NCBI GenBank assembly: GCA_018340375.1
Contig: JAFFJZ010000003.1
Span: 7,502,001-7,566,000, forward strand
Reading direction: 5' to 3'
Length of the DNA: 64,000 bases
Origin: Gonatopus flavifemur
Lineage: Eukaryota > Arthropoda > Insecta > Hymenoptera > Dryinidae
The position numbers and the translations under genes are program-made. The notes under the pieces were generated by a model. It saw only the letters and a list, made by a program, of their open reading frames with translations, was not told where the DNA came from and did not search any database. This document shows positions 35,024-46,859 of this stretch, piece by piece; positions within the stretch are counted from its first letter, which is position 1, and every line of letters begins with the position of its first letter.

Positions 35024-36700
35024 GAATTTATCAGTGGATTGGGCTGAGACCAGGTCCAGACTCGGATCTGAATGCGTATACCGCCCTAAGACCATGTCCA
35101 AGTTTGAATTAATAGATCTCAGGTAATTGCGAACTTCCCCTTCAACCACCATCACTTGCCGTGCCACAACAGATGTCACAATTGTGTTGACACAGACCCA
35201 CATAAATTGCCATTACAAGCGATATTGTAATTATAGTTCTGGGCCCTATATGAGATGTTATCATTCTGAGTCAGTACTGTCGAATCAACTGGCCCTGTTG
35301 AGAGATGTTTTAGTGTGCCAGTATTGGTAACTCTGGCAACTGTATTGCGCCAATATAGGATCGAGTTTTCCACAAGTCGATGACATTTCTAGGCCAGTTC
35401 AAGACCTCGGTAATTACTCTGTTGAAAAAATTATCTGGTCCCATAAAACTGAAATATTTCTGTTTATAATCTGAAGAGTGTTCACTGTTTTTACTCAAAT
35501 TCCAACGACCAAACAGCTGCATTCACGGCTTTGTAATCTCCAAGTGTTGATGAATTTATCGTCTATTCCGAAGTTTACAGGAATTTCAGGAACGGTACGC
35601 AGAATGAATATTTCAAGTTTCTATCGACATTCTGAAAACATTTTACGAACATTGGATGTTAATTGAATGGCAATAAACGTTAATATAATGTATTTAAATG
35701 CGGCATCGATAATCCATGTGAATATAGTAAACTGATAATTTCACCTCCAAGTTACTTAGATGCTGAATAATAAAATAATAATATAACACAGTATTTTTCG
35801 CAATTATTATCCAATAAACTTTAAAGGAAATTTACGAAGAATGATCAATTATTGTATAATCCATAGCTAATGTATGTAAATGCATATGATTCTTCCTTTC
35901 TGCAACATTTTTTCCGCGCGCACTGAAACTCCACTTCCTCGAGTGAAGAAGAGAGAAAAAAGAACAATAGGAGCGCTAACGAATTATGGGCATTGTTCGA
36001 AACTCTCAATACTCTCTTCTGTTTTGTTCTTCTCAAGGAAATAAAAGAAATAATAATGGCAGAATAATATAACGATAATAGATTTGTGAGTTAATAATCG
36101 TTAAGTGGGAACCATTAAGATGGAAATTGTACCCTCATATTGTAACTATTTCTCTCTCCGTTTCTTAGGTTAAGATCTTTTTCAATTTCGCGTTCGATCC
36201 GTAAGCTCGTCAGTGGGATATTCCCAAGCCTATCAAACGAACATTCGAATAACAACGATGCTATTTGTATCGGTCGATCTTTCTATTTTCTCGCAGGGAA
36301 GCAAAAAATGGAGAAAGATAAACTGTAGCCATCCATATATCTTACGTTAGCATTCCCGCTCATGTAGGTCTTTCAGTTATACTTGTTATAAGAGCTTTGG
36401 AGATGTACAAGGGCGTTTTTCTATTCGCGTACACCATACGGATCCTCGCGAGGAGGAGAGCGAGATAGTGCTACGCTCCATAATCCTTGGAATGAAAAAA
36501 TTTCAAAACAAACATACAAAATACAATAAAAATAAGACATTTAACGATTCGGTATATAGACCACTAACGATTGTTAAGTTGGATTCGTGCTGGTGAACCA
36601 GATCGATTTCTATATACGTTCACTTGAATCTTCGCCATAAATCGAGGCCGACTCATCCACGATCGGTGCATGGATGCTTGGACGAATGGATGGACGTACG
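35024..36700. other. Spacer, no gene supported
   Basis: Several short overlapping frames occur on both strands between 35018 and 35666, none recognised. The DNA from 34.68 to 35.1 kb shares GGTCCAG/GACCAGG words with the degenerate repeat at 19.3-19.5 kb. From 36430 to 36480 there is a short GC-rich spot (GATCCTCGCGAGGAGGAGAG). Confidence 0.4.
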
Positions 36701-36710
36701 GACGTACAGA

Positions 36711-36742
36711 CGGATGGATGGATGGATGGATGGATGGATGGA
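36711..36742. repeat. (GGAT)n microsatellite
   Basis: About eight uninterrupted copies of GGAT, preceded by worn copies from 36669. It accounts for the Trp/Met/Asp-Gly repeats in the frames on both strands here. Confidence 0.92.
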
Positions 36743-36894
36743 TCTATCGATACAAACCGTGGCAGAATAAGAATTTCCACATCGTTATTTCGGTCGGTTA
36801 CCCGCATTCCGTTCTGAAGAGATATCTCTCCTATCCGTTCCTCCTTCTCTCTCTTTTTTTCCTCTTCATTTTTCTCCTTTCGTAGCATAGGTAA

Positions 36895-37015
36895 CAGTTT
36901 CACGGTTCAGCGGCTGTCGGCAAACGCCATTACCGTTTACGACGTTACAGAAGAAGGCGGTTATATGCGTATACAGAGACGCGCGACTGTACGGACGCGT
37001 TATACGACTCCATAG
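36895..37015. promoter_or_regulatory. CpG-rich patch
   Basis: A short CpG-rich segment includes GCGGCTGTCGGCAAACGCCA and GAGACGCGCGACTGTACGGA in an otherwise AT-rich setting. A TTATAT sequence lies at 36960-36965. No leader or donor could be assigned. Confidence 0.22.
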
Positions 37016-37019
37016 ATTC

Positions 37020-38240
37020 TATTGCCACTTTCCAGAGTCAAAACTTTATATTCGATGTGCTACGCTATGCTGTACCACGCTATGCATTTTTCCTCCTCCG
37101 ACCAATAGCTTGGAACAGAATATATTCTCACACATTTTTCGTATGGAATATTATGCGTCATAATAATCTGTATACATGTAAAAACCTCATCCATATTTCA
37201 ACCTTGCACTTGAATCGAGAGTCTACTTTTCCGCGTTGGGAGCTTGCGTAAGGAAGAAGCATCGAAGTATAAGAAGGAGGGAACTGATTGCTCAACTTGC
37301 CAAGATTTTTACGCAGGTTGAGAATATGATCATTGTTTTAGACATATTTTTTTAATGACTGGCAGGAACAGACGCGTTTTTAGAGTTATGATATTCAGGT
37401 GCTGATTCTTCATCGGTTGACAACTATCAACACAAGAACTGTGCTGACACGATTGTTCATTCAATGAGAGATCATTTCTGTAACTCTGTTACAAATGTGT
37501 CTTTCCACCATTGCCACTCAACAAACAGAAAACCCTATTCTGCACATTCTTTTGCCTCTTCTTCCTCGTTTGGAGATGTAACCTTGAACCCAGCCAGCAC
37601 AAATGGTCAATTTGAATTTATAAAGACTTCCCAAAGACTTCTTGAATAGTCCCCGTTATGCGACTAATAATGAATTCCATGAATTCTAAATGGAAACATA
37701 TTGAATGTCCAAAGAATTCATTATGAAATCTCGATATGAGTTCTTTCTGAACTGAATCAAGAGTTCATTTTGAATTCAAAATATTCATAATAAATACATA
37801 TTGATTAGAAACTCTTCATTCAACAATTCATGTGCCTATCTATTGGCAGAGTGTAATTTTATAAACTTTTTATTGCCACATATGCAATATAATTTCATCA
37901 ACAGCAGGATTGAAGTTTCAATCCTGAGTTCTATCTGCGAGACATTACTATTACCATTCCATCTGTTTTTCTGTATTGAGATTTCTATAGTCCTAACAAG
38001 TCTGATACTGCTCCGGATGATTTTTCAATTTCTATATGCATTGTAAAAAAGACCAGAAATTTACTGCGTTTTGGTACTGAAAAATATCGATACGTTTAAT
38101 GTAATTTCACGGAATATGCTTGAATATTTCTGCAAATATACTGGGATTTTCAGTCCAACGTATGCTGTTCAAGGTGATACTAGCGACGTGGTAGCAGACA
38201 AATCGTTCATAACAAACTACAGGCGAGCACTTCATAACTA
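37020..38240. other. Spacer with GAATTC-rich stretch
   Basis: At 37660-37790 there are many GAATTC and GAGTTC words in both orientations, reminiscent of the interior of the element at 54.4 kb but without arms. Plus frames at 37057, 37464 and 37801 are unrecognised. Confidence 0.38.
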
Positions 38241-38242
38241 AT

Positions 38243-38648
38243 CAAAATGCTCGGCTGTAGGAGCGTTTTGCTGGAAACTATGGTTTGAAATCGGCGAGCG
38301 GCAGAACTCGAAGAGTTTCCATCCGATCAATTTGAGAATTGAACTATAACTTCATCGTGTGATTATCTAGTGAAGTACATACGATCATAATTTTAAGAAT
38401 TTTTTTCGCAAACTGGCGAGAACTTGAACAAAACATTCGAATTTTCGAGAAAAAAAATCGACTTTGATTGTTCATGAAAGAAAAATCCTGTTGACCAATC
38501 GTGAAAATCGTGTGTACTTCACTAGATAATCACACAATGAAGTTGTAGTGCAATTTTCAAGTCGATCGAATGAAAACTCTTCGAGTTCTGCTGCTTGCCG
38601 ATTTCAAACCATACTTTCCAGCAAAACGCTCCTACAGCCGCTATTTTG
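38243..38648. mobile_element. Fold-back MITE, arms about 145 bp
   Basis: The left arm (GCTGTAGGAGCGTTTTGCTG onward) and the inverted right arm agree over about 145 bp. The agreement passes through GGTTTGAAATCGGC, CAGAACTCGAAGAGTTT and GTGTGATTATCTAGTGAAGT with only scattered mismatches. The loop of about 110 bp is AT-rich. No coding capacity. The high agreement suggests one of the younger elements in the window. A transcript through it would fold into a long hairpin. Confidence 0.9.
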
Positions 38649-38649
38649 G

Positions 38650-39220
38650 AAAAAATTCTCAATAAAAAAAAGTTATCTCGCTCCTGAAGAGCTGCTCAAT
38701 CGATTGGTGTATCGGTTGTTCATGATTATCATAAAGGAATGCTCGAAAAAATTATTGAAAAAAGCTTGTTTTTAGAAGACAAGGGGGATACAGTTGAAAT
38801 TTTCAAAAAATTGATCTCTTTTCATTTCACTTTCGTAATGTACATACATTCAAATACACACGAAGAAAATTTCAAGTCAGTTCAGAGATTATTGTCCAAG
38901 TTACACGCATATTTGTAAAATTTTGTTACTCTATGTCAAGTGCTTTTGAAACTTTGAATGCGTTTTTCTTCAAACTGTGTTTTCAAAGCCGATGATCAAG
39001 ATTTTTCGAAAACAGCTGGACCGAACGGTCTCAAATTTTAACACACACTTGTTGACTATATTTTCTAGTAATTAATCGAAGATTCCTTCTCACCGATGAA
39101 TATTTTTTTTTATGGACAATTTAGAGCCAAAATTTTGGTGAAAAATCGAGTTTTTCTTTTTAGAAACCGCCATTTTGTCACAAAATTTTATTTTGCTTAT
39201 TCCTTCGATTAATTACTAGA
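38650..39220. repeat. Possible partial element with stem at 39066-39219
   Basis: CTAGTAATTAATCGAAGATTCC at 39066 is matched by inverted TTCCTTCGATTAATTACTAG at 39200-39219, forming a stem around about 115 bp. The DNA between this and the 38.2-kb MITE contains GCTGGACCGAACGGTCTCAA and no reading frame. It may be part of a larger element that the 38.2-kb MITE belongs to or abuts. Confidence 0.45.
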
Positions 39221-39224
39221 TTAT

Positions 39225-41690
39225 ACATTACTCTAACGAAATTCATTTTGTTTTTTCATTTTAAAAGATTCAGTCTATCAACTATAACAACTCTCAAAAT
39301 TATTATTTTGACAAATAAAAAATATTAAAATACAGTTAAAAGTTATCTCAATATGTGTATAAATTTTTACATTAATCAATTTAACTCCCTTTTCAGGAAA
39401 AATTCTTGAAATATCGGTTTGTTTCCGCCTCTATACATCCCCTTCATATAACTTCCAATAAAATACTGAAATTTCCCGCTAGAAATTTCTCGCAGGGAAG
39501 GAAATTCAACCTACAGAAACGTTAAATCACATTGAAATTGTAATTCCAATGAAATCAAAGTACTTGTGAATAAAACATTTTCAACACAATATTTTTACTT
39601 CGATATCACAAACGAACAATATGAATAATCAAAATACCATTGATATTTTCCACCAAATTAATACGGAACGTGTCTCGAGTGTATTCCTCCGGCTTAGCTA
39701 TGGTTAAACGAAACACAAGCCAAGGCTCCTCGCGTCTTTATGAATCGTGTATCAAACGTATCGTGATAATCAAGTATGGCTAAGGGCTAAAAGTCGAAGG
39801 TCTGAGCTTCTTCGAAGAGTTTAGAAATGGTGTACTCGATGCTTTACAGGCTTGTTTCAATGGCATGCGTGGGCGTGTAAAGTGCACGCGAATAGATACA
39901 AGTTATGCGTCGTACGTTGGTAATGGTAATGGCCATTCGAATGGCCATATGTGACCGCAGGAATTATCTGATGGGGTTAAAGTTTCCAACAGATTAAATT
40001 TGTCTCATCTTCTTGATACGAACATGTGAAATAATTCGTGTTTACAGAAGAGCTATAAAGTACTTTTGAATATCGTAAACAATTTACTTTCAACTTTAAA
40101 TTCACTCAAACGAATATATATGAAGGATTCGCTGTTGGTTCGTGAAAAGAGTGGACTGATGAAGAGTGCATATTTTATACTCGTATTTTTATGAAGAATA
40201 TGAAGGGTTCTTTCAGTTAGAAATTATATGTCGTGATTTGAAAAATCATTTCTTGTACCGAGGGTATATTTTCTTGGAATGAGAAAATATATTCCAGATG
40301 TGTTTCGGAGAAAAATCAACGTTTCTCCAAGGGTATGAATAGGAAGAAATCAGCAAAACAGTTCACTGGAAACGATTTTGAATGTAATTTCTTATTATAA
40401 AACTATTAATTTCTTCCTGTTCGCTCGCAGCTTCATCGGTTCATTGACCTTCTATAAAAGTTACTGTTAAGATGATGAATTTGGTATATTATTATAAGAA
40501 AATTAAATCCTAATCGTTATGATGTTGCATACTGGAAGAACACGTCGTACTGGTTATGATATTACCACTTATTGGCTCAAAAACGATTGAAGTTTGCATT
40601 ATGTGCGAAAGTGGATACCGATCAGTGTCATATAACATCCCAATTATTACCATATTAATTATCCCTCGAGTAATCTTCACATTCAATGAACCATTGAAAT
40701 GCACTTAGAGTCATTTCAAAATCTCCATTTTTCTTAACTTACTAAATTTTCTTATCCATTTTATTCATAAGAATTGAATAAAACGTCAAAACAAGACATA
40801 CCTTGATAAGAGACTAAATCTTTCTGTTTTCTTCTTCTTTTTTTTTTTCTTTGTTTGCATTGTATCAAATCATTCTCCGCTGGAATAGACAGGTTCTCAA
40901 AGAGGGTAGTAAATATAGAAACTACAACAAACTTTTCTTCTTTTTCCTTTCCTTCTCCAGCAAATATTACCTGAGACTTATCAGATATTTCATTGTTTAT
41001 GAGGAGATTTATTTGATTTCATATCCTTGAGTTTCAGAACCAAATTCAATATTTGTCCACTTCAGACGACCTACATCAATTTCGAAATCAGGTAGAAAAT
41101 TGTAGATGAATTGTAATCTACTCTAACGCATTTCGTTGATTATATAATATTCGAATAAACAATTCAATATATTTCTAATCGATAATCAACAACCCCAAAT
41201 TCAGTCACTGAAATTTGTATCCATCACGGAACACAGCTTAGCTCGTAAAAACCGAAAAGTGTAACAATTTGAAAACAAGTTCTGTAGAAGATAGACGGGG
41301 ACCACTGTTTTATCATTTCCAATCTCACACGGTTGTACGTACGTGAGAACGAAACAACATGAGTACACGACCCAGGTCCCGTCCTAAATATGTGACATGA
41401 AAAATAGTAGCTAGCGACAAACTACAAGCCCTAATGCAACTCTCTATCGATCCAAAGTACAAAGCGAAAAGAAAAACGGCATCTTATCAACTACAATCGA
41501 TTCAAAATTTCTTATCCACGATCTTCTCCTATCCTTTCTCTTCCACCTCTTAACACTTCCTTTTCTTCCTTCTTCTCTCATTTTCCCTCTCTTCGTTCTG
41601 ACGTATAGAAAGAGAGAAAATACTCGCGACTACAATTCTTCTCTCACATTGTACCGCTAGATGAGACAACCATTGAGAGCATTGCTTTGA
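39225..41690. other. Spacer, no gene supported
   Basis: AT-rich DNA. From 41500 to 41600 it becomes pyrimidine-rich (TCTCCTATCCTTTCTCTTCC) just upstream of the promoter candidate at 41.7 kb. The minus frame at 40510-40704 is unrecognised. Confidence 0.45.
39929..39948. repeat. Perfect 20-bp palindrome
   Basis: ATGGCCATTCGAATGGCCAT reads the same on both strands. It follows a GGTAATGGTAATGG run and two CGTGGGCGTG/GTGCACGCG words. It could be a dimeric factor site; no known motif is claimed. Confidence 0.7.
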
Positions 41691-41700
41691 CCAGTCGTGG

Positions 41701-41790
41701 CCAATAGTGATTTAGCTTCGAGGGGACTTGAGAGATTGGGGCCCTTTGGGAGAGCGGTTTATAAAGTCAGACCGGTAAGCAGCCTCGAAG
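41701..41790 (+). promoter_or_regulatory. Core promoter: CCAAT box and TATA box
   Basis: CCAAT lies at 41701-41705 and an inverted copy (ATTGG) at 41735-41739. TATAAAG follows at 41760-41766 in GCGGTTTATAAAGTCAGACC. A start of transcription about 30 bases further on falls near 41790. The surrounding 150 bp are richer in G+C than neighbouring DNA. Spacing of the CCAAT and TATA boxes fits a classical focused RNA polymerase II promoter. This is the clearest promoter in the window. Confidence 0.5.
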
Positions 41791-41909
41791 ACAGAGCCGT
41801 GCCGACAGCCAACAAGCCGACATCAGCCTTGTAGAGAGTGTAGTTCTTCCTTCTTCTTCCCTTCTTCTGTCTTCCTACTCCTCTTCAAGAAGTGTCGTGC
41901 CCGCTACAA
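41790..41909 (+). other. Putative non-coding first exon (5' leader)
   Basis: Downstream of the TATA box about 120 nt contain no ATG and end in CGCTACAA followed by the donor GTGAGTGTG (GT at 41910-41911). The start is inferred from the TATA spacing, not observed. A leader without ATG followed by a strong donor suggests that translation starts in a later exon, beyond a long first intron. The nearest plus-strand exon-like segment with good splice edges is at 59368-59409. No poly(A) site or coding exon in the intervening 17 kb could be supported. Confidence 0.42.
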
Positions 41910-41911
41910 GT

Positions 41912-43075
41912 GAGTGTGTGATTGCTCATCCTCGGGTGATGAGATAAATATTGCGATCGGTGCAGGTGGACCGTTTAACGATCTTCGTAACCAAACGAAA
42001 CCCCCTACTCAGAAATCAATTAAACAAAAAAAAACCCTTAATAAACACATCGATTACTTTACTCTTCGTTCGTCAATGAAATTCAGTTGAAAAGTGTTTT
42101 ATCCTGATACATCGAAAAGTGGCTATAAAAAATAAAATAGACTAATTAGTTAAGGAAAAGACTGTTGTGTTTCCTCGAAGAAGAATCGATAGGAAAGAGG
42201 AGAAACTGAAGAAGAGTTAGAACAAACTGGTGGTCCCAGTGGATACTTCAACGAAATTAAGGTTTGTGTGAATATTTCAACAAAAATGTGACCAAGGGAT
42301 ATTTATTCCATCAATTATCAGTGTAATCGTTTGGATTTGCGTTAATTATATCGTTTATGAGTACACTTTGGTATCGGAATAAGTGTTCTCGTGAAGAGAT
42401 TTTTTTCAGTTCATCTTCTCAAGATTGATTCGAATATAAAATCTTCTAGAAAGAACTACAATGAACGAAAATAATGTGTTTCATTATTACAGTAATGTAG
42501 CATTTTGTGTACACCACTCGTAATGCTTCGGTTAACTGTGATTTCTCATTTATATGGATCGTATTTATGTAACGGAAGTTTTTTCATGTTATATTAACAT
42601 ATTTCGTGTGCGGGAATTATTACGAGTTATAAATCTATAACATAATTACGATATAATACTTATAACAGTTATGTAAGCATTGTACCATTGTGTTTGCCGG
42701 AACATAATTTACTGCCGTGAAAATGGAACGATCTGGCAAGGATCGGTACGTGGCACAATTCCATACTAGTACCAGACTTCCTTCGTACTTCCATAAGTAT
42801 CGAATTTGTCGAAGTACCCTGTTATCTGTACTTGAAAAAATCCAAACTTATATTAAACATACGGAGAAACATTCATAATTTTCAACTATTGCGAGTCTAT
42901 TTCATCCTTAGTTTGATCCTTAAACACTCAAAACCCAAAGACTATCATGGAGATAGAATTGGAATTTCAATTTTCAGGCACATGGAAAGAGTACCTACTT
43001 GGTCCCATATCGAATTACAAAAATCACAAAACTAGGAAAGATCCTGGTCCAGAATCGACATCGCCAATTCATGTT
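41912..43075. other. Possible first intron; nothing recognised
   Basis: AT-rich DNA after the donor. The plus frame at 42832-43035 has no recognisable features. Confidence 0.4.
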
Positions 43076-43077
43076 CT

Positions 43078-43262
43078 TGAAGTTTGAATTTTTTATCAAA
43101 ACAAAACAAAACTTCTCATAAAATTTCATGAATCATTGGTGGTTATCTTCTCGAATGAACTCTTTAGAATTGAAAACATCGTTTGAAGAATATACTGTAA
43201 GATCAAGCTGAGTATTTTGTTATTCGATTGAGAATTCGTTTTGATAAAGGATTCAAACTTCC
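43078..43262. mobile_element. MITE, GTTTGAATCGTTT family, copy 3
   Basis: The left arm TGAAGTTTGAATTTTTTATC and the inverted right arm GAAGTTTGAATCCTTTATCA flank a centre of about 130 bp. It is more worn than the copies at 7.3 and 27.6 kb. Confidence 0.65.
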
Positions 43263-43264
43263 AC

Positions 43265-43620
43265 AACATGCTAATTCTTGATCTAAAAAATAATGCATCT
43301 TCAAGGAGATAAATAATATTCAAAAACTGTCCTTGGAAAGACTTTAAATTATCGATGTTAATCCTAGATTCAAACTGACCAGTAGAGATTGATATTTTGG
43401 TGCACGAAATTTATCTAGTTTCACCAGGAATTTTATAAACATTCCATCCATATTTGTTTATAATTTGTTATAAAGAAAGGAAGTTGATGAAATGGTATTC
43501 TTCTCGGTGAACAATACAGACCTTCGTCTTTAAAGTACGTTCAAACGGATCCTGAATTGATTAAAGTGGAATTTTAATATTCCAACATAAAATTAAATAA
43601 TGTGATGCATAAAGTTGGGG
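43265..43620. other. Spacer, nothing recognised
   Basis: AT-rich DNA between two MITEs, without arms or coding-like frames. Confidence 0.4.
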
Positions 43621-43625
43621 AAATA

Positions 43626-43750
43626 CGAGCGGCGGGGCTTGAGCACTTCTTAAGATGCTGAAAAAATGCTGTATAGAAAGATATTTTTAATCCCCGTACG
43701 CATTTTTGCGTAGTTTGCCTCGAAAAAATTGGCTAAAGTGCCACCGCTCG
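43626..43750. mobile_element. TA-flanked MITE, CGAGCGGCGG ends
   Basis: Ends CGAGCGGCGGGGCTTGAGCA and, inverted, CGAGCGGTGGCACTTTAGCC lie between TA dinucleotides (43624-43625 and 43751-43752). At 125 bp it is one of the smallest elements here. The G+C-rich tips contrast with the AT-rich host. Confidence 0.8.
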
Positions 43751-43754
43751 TATC

Positions 43755-46745
43755 ACGTCAAGTTTTATAATACTTGTGCAATTTTATTCGGGGTTATTTA
43801 CTTCGTAGTCCCGATTACCCAGTTCGCTACCTTATAATCTAAACTCGAATTCTTATGTACAAAAAATGGAATTTAAACAGCATATAATTTAAGTATGGAG
43901 ATGAGCTTGTAAGAATTATGTATATTTTACGTATAATTTATATATAATTACATATATTATACCTCTTTCATACATGAGGCAGCGAGAAAGTATACATGTA
44001 TCCATAAATCTTGCATAAACTGCGCCTAATTTATGGGCATTAATTTGTATATTTTCTCACGTGAGAGAGGCAGCTAAAAATTTGCTACAAATTCGATAAA
44101 ACTCCTTCGATTTAGCGATGAAGGTTCTGCAAAAAAATCGATCCTTTTGTATAGGAATTATATCTCTACCGGTATTTTGATTTAGTAGGTTCAATTCTAT
44201 TGAACGCCCCATGAAATTTTTGTTGTAAAAATCAGAAAATATGAATGGAACATTTTTTATGTGGCATGCGAAACCCCCACCCACTCCCAATTTGTTACTT
44301 CGACACAGATCTGTATGATGCGGGTTTCCTGGATTCATTCAACATAGAAGTCCGAACTTGGAAACCCTCTTCAAATGACTCATCAAATTACAACAATTAT
44401 TCCACTTGCAGAAAAATTATTCATTCCATGAGTCAAGCATGTGCATAAAATAATCAGCGTGTGTGTTAAAAATTCAACTAAAGTGGGCAAATTTTATTTT
44501 ATGGTAAAAGAACTTCCATTATCTCGTGATGATAATCAAAACTGAACGGGGAGGATAAGACACTCATAATTGATGAAGAGAGTGAGTTATCCTGAAGATG
44601 CCGGATTTACTATTTATTCTAATTGTTAGTATTAATTACATTTTCTAGAGCCAAACCTACTAGTTTTTTTCTTAGAAATGTGAGGTTGTTTCTTTACGAT
44701 CACAGAACTTTTTGTCAGGCATTGAAGGACTTTCCCTACACTTTTCGGAAGATTAGATATATGTCATTCAAAAAATGAATCCATCATTCCAATGTTTTAC
44801 AGTAAAACATCGAAACGAATGATATTTATAGCATTATTTAGCACACCGAAACCTCAGATGGATATCATCGATCATCTATCGATGTCCAAAGCAATTACAT
44901 GCAAAATGAAGCACTCTGATATTTTCGATTATTATCATCCATGTTTGTTGATAGCAAACGATTATTCCTAACAGGTTCTTTGAGTTAGTGATTAAAATAT
45001 CTTTCATCGATCTCAACGAACCCTGTTTTTATGTAAACATGGAAAAAAAAAACATCAATCCCCGGTTGATGAGAGTCGATCAAAACCTAGATATTCCTCT
45101 GATAAAAAAGATCGATCCTGTTAGAATCGATTAAAAGATCTTGTTCGGTACTTCAAGTCCCGACAACTATAGACGTAAACACGTACATGTAAAGGATATC
45201 AAAGTTACATATGACTCTTGGTACCAATCATCTTCCAATTATAAATTATCATCTACTGATCTAGAACTTGGTAGAACCGGTAAATACAAAACTAAACCTA
45301 GCGGTGGACTAATGTTTTATATCGATCAACTTATGTCACGAAAACTGATTTTAGATTGCACCATATATAAACTACTCAATCAAATCATTTCCAGTTGCGA
45401 ACAGTTATTTTTATGAAAAAAATCGATAATAATTTATAACAGTATAGTGTGTTATTCGTGAATCATTAAAACCATTTGAAATCTTGAAAAGGGATATTGA
45501 ATTTTAATTATTCTTCAAGAGCATCGCTAATGGTGAGAATTGCTATTCCTGCTTCGATTTTGAGAACTCTTTCTTGAAAGAATTTCAGTGAAAGAAAGAT
45601 AGTGAAAAGCATTGCTCCTGCTTTGAATTTTAAATGATGTTCTTCTTGGGTATTTCGAAAAAACTTTGAAATTTTTGACAAAGGTCTTCAAGTCTTCAAG
45701 TAATCTCTATATTAATTTGAATGATAATATCATCTACGAATCCTGCCACTTCTGCCCATTCTTATTCCCCGTCCAAATAAACATTTCATGTCTTCCGACA
45801 TATCTTTTAGACGTGTTCAATTAGATGTCTCAGGCAACAATTTTAGATATCTTTTAGCTTTTAGGTATAGCTCCTAGTACGCGAAATAATAAATGACACT
45901 GTGGCGAAACCACTTTTCGATACGCCAGTTCAAAAGTTAGAGGAAAAATTATTGAGCATTCCCGTATTGTCCCGTAGCGACTTACGACATTATTATGCCA
46001 GGTGCGACTTTACGTAACCTCGCATCGCATAATCAGCAAATCCATTCCTGCTTTGTACCGAAAGGAATATCGAAAGAATTTTTTCACCACACATTTTTCA
46101 AAATACACAATGAAGTATAATACAAAAAATTCTCAAAGGAGTCGAATAATTAAGCAGAATTCCAATCCGTCTGATATATTGAAATTTAAGTATTTTGGAA
46201 AAGATTCAATTCATAAAGTCTCTGGGATGAACATGAAATGTAATTAGAAAACAAAAAAAAAGTTAATAAGAAAAGAGCGGAAGGGTTTCGATGTTATGAG
46301 ATTCTTTTACATCCACGTATGATGTAATTCAACTTGGAAATTTGAAGATTGTAAAGAGTTGATAAGAAATATATGTGAGAACGATATATACATATATCTC
46401 AAGGAACAAAAAAAAGGGAGACAAGGTTCAAGATGTCAAAGATCCATCAAGTAAGTGTATGTACAACGTTCTCATCATATCAAGATGAGATTATCTGACG
46501 TGATTTGCGGAACGCATACTTTGCAGACACATGCAAGGCCCGAAGCGAATCGTGAAATGTTCCCACATGTTGAATATCAATCTTTATACAGAACAATTGA
46601 TCCGAGAGGTTATTGTGGATAGGATTAATTCACTCTGAGCACGGGAAGACATGGTTTCGATGGTAATATGTTTCTTTTTTGACCGATTGTGATGGACATC
46701 GAATTTCTTAATATCGAAATTGGTGAAGGAAATATCAATAAGGGA
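43755..46745. other. Spacer, no gene supported
   Basis: AT-rich. A minus frame at 44057-44338 (93 codons, true ATG, Gly-rich stretch) and a plus frame at 46002-46247 are unrecognised. At 45540-45640 there is a loose direct repeat (ATTGCTATTCCTGCTTCGAT and ATTGCTCCTGCTTTGAATTT). Confidence 0.4.
45129..45416 (+). CDS. Unrecognised coding-like frame, possible relic
   Basis: The frame is open from just after a TAA to the TGA at 45414-45416, and it is also open for about 20 codons before that TAA. The product is Ser/Tyr/Lys-rich, with a Thr-Gly-Lys and a Pro-Ser-Gly-Gly segment. It starts with TTG rather than ATG. Both the continuity across the stop and the varied codons suggest a decayed gene, but no family is recognised. 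Confidence 0.18.
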
Positions 46746-46750
46746 ACGTA

Positions 46751-46855
46751 CCCATACTACGTGACCTTTTTATTTGTCTCGTTCCTTGTTGCACCAACTT
46801 CAGGCATAATGAGTAAGATAGAGAAGGAAGTAAGAAAAAGGTCACGTGGTATGGG
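46751..46855. mobile_element. TA-flanked MITE, CCCATACTACGTGACC ends
   Basis: CCCATACTACGTGACCTTTT and, inverted, CCCATACCACGTGACCTTTT differ at one base. TA flanks both ends (46749-46750 and 46856-46857). Only about 50 bp lie between the arms, so the 105 bp form a compact near-perfect hairpin. The frame at 46689-46883 runs through it by chance. Confidence 0.87.
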
Positions 46856-46859
46856 TACG

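Noticed and set aside
36610..36903. Frames with Trp-Met-Asp or Ile-His-Pro-Ser repeats
   Set aside because: Products of the (GGAT)n microsatellite.
44057..44338. 93-codon minus frame with a true ATG
   Set aside because: No recognised motif, no promoter or splice context, and typical of chance frames at this base composition.
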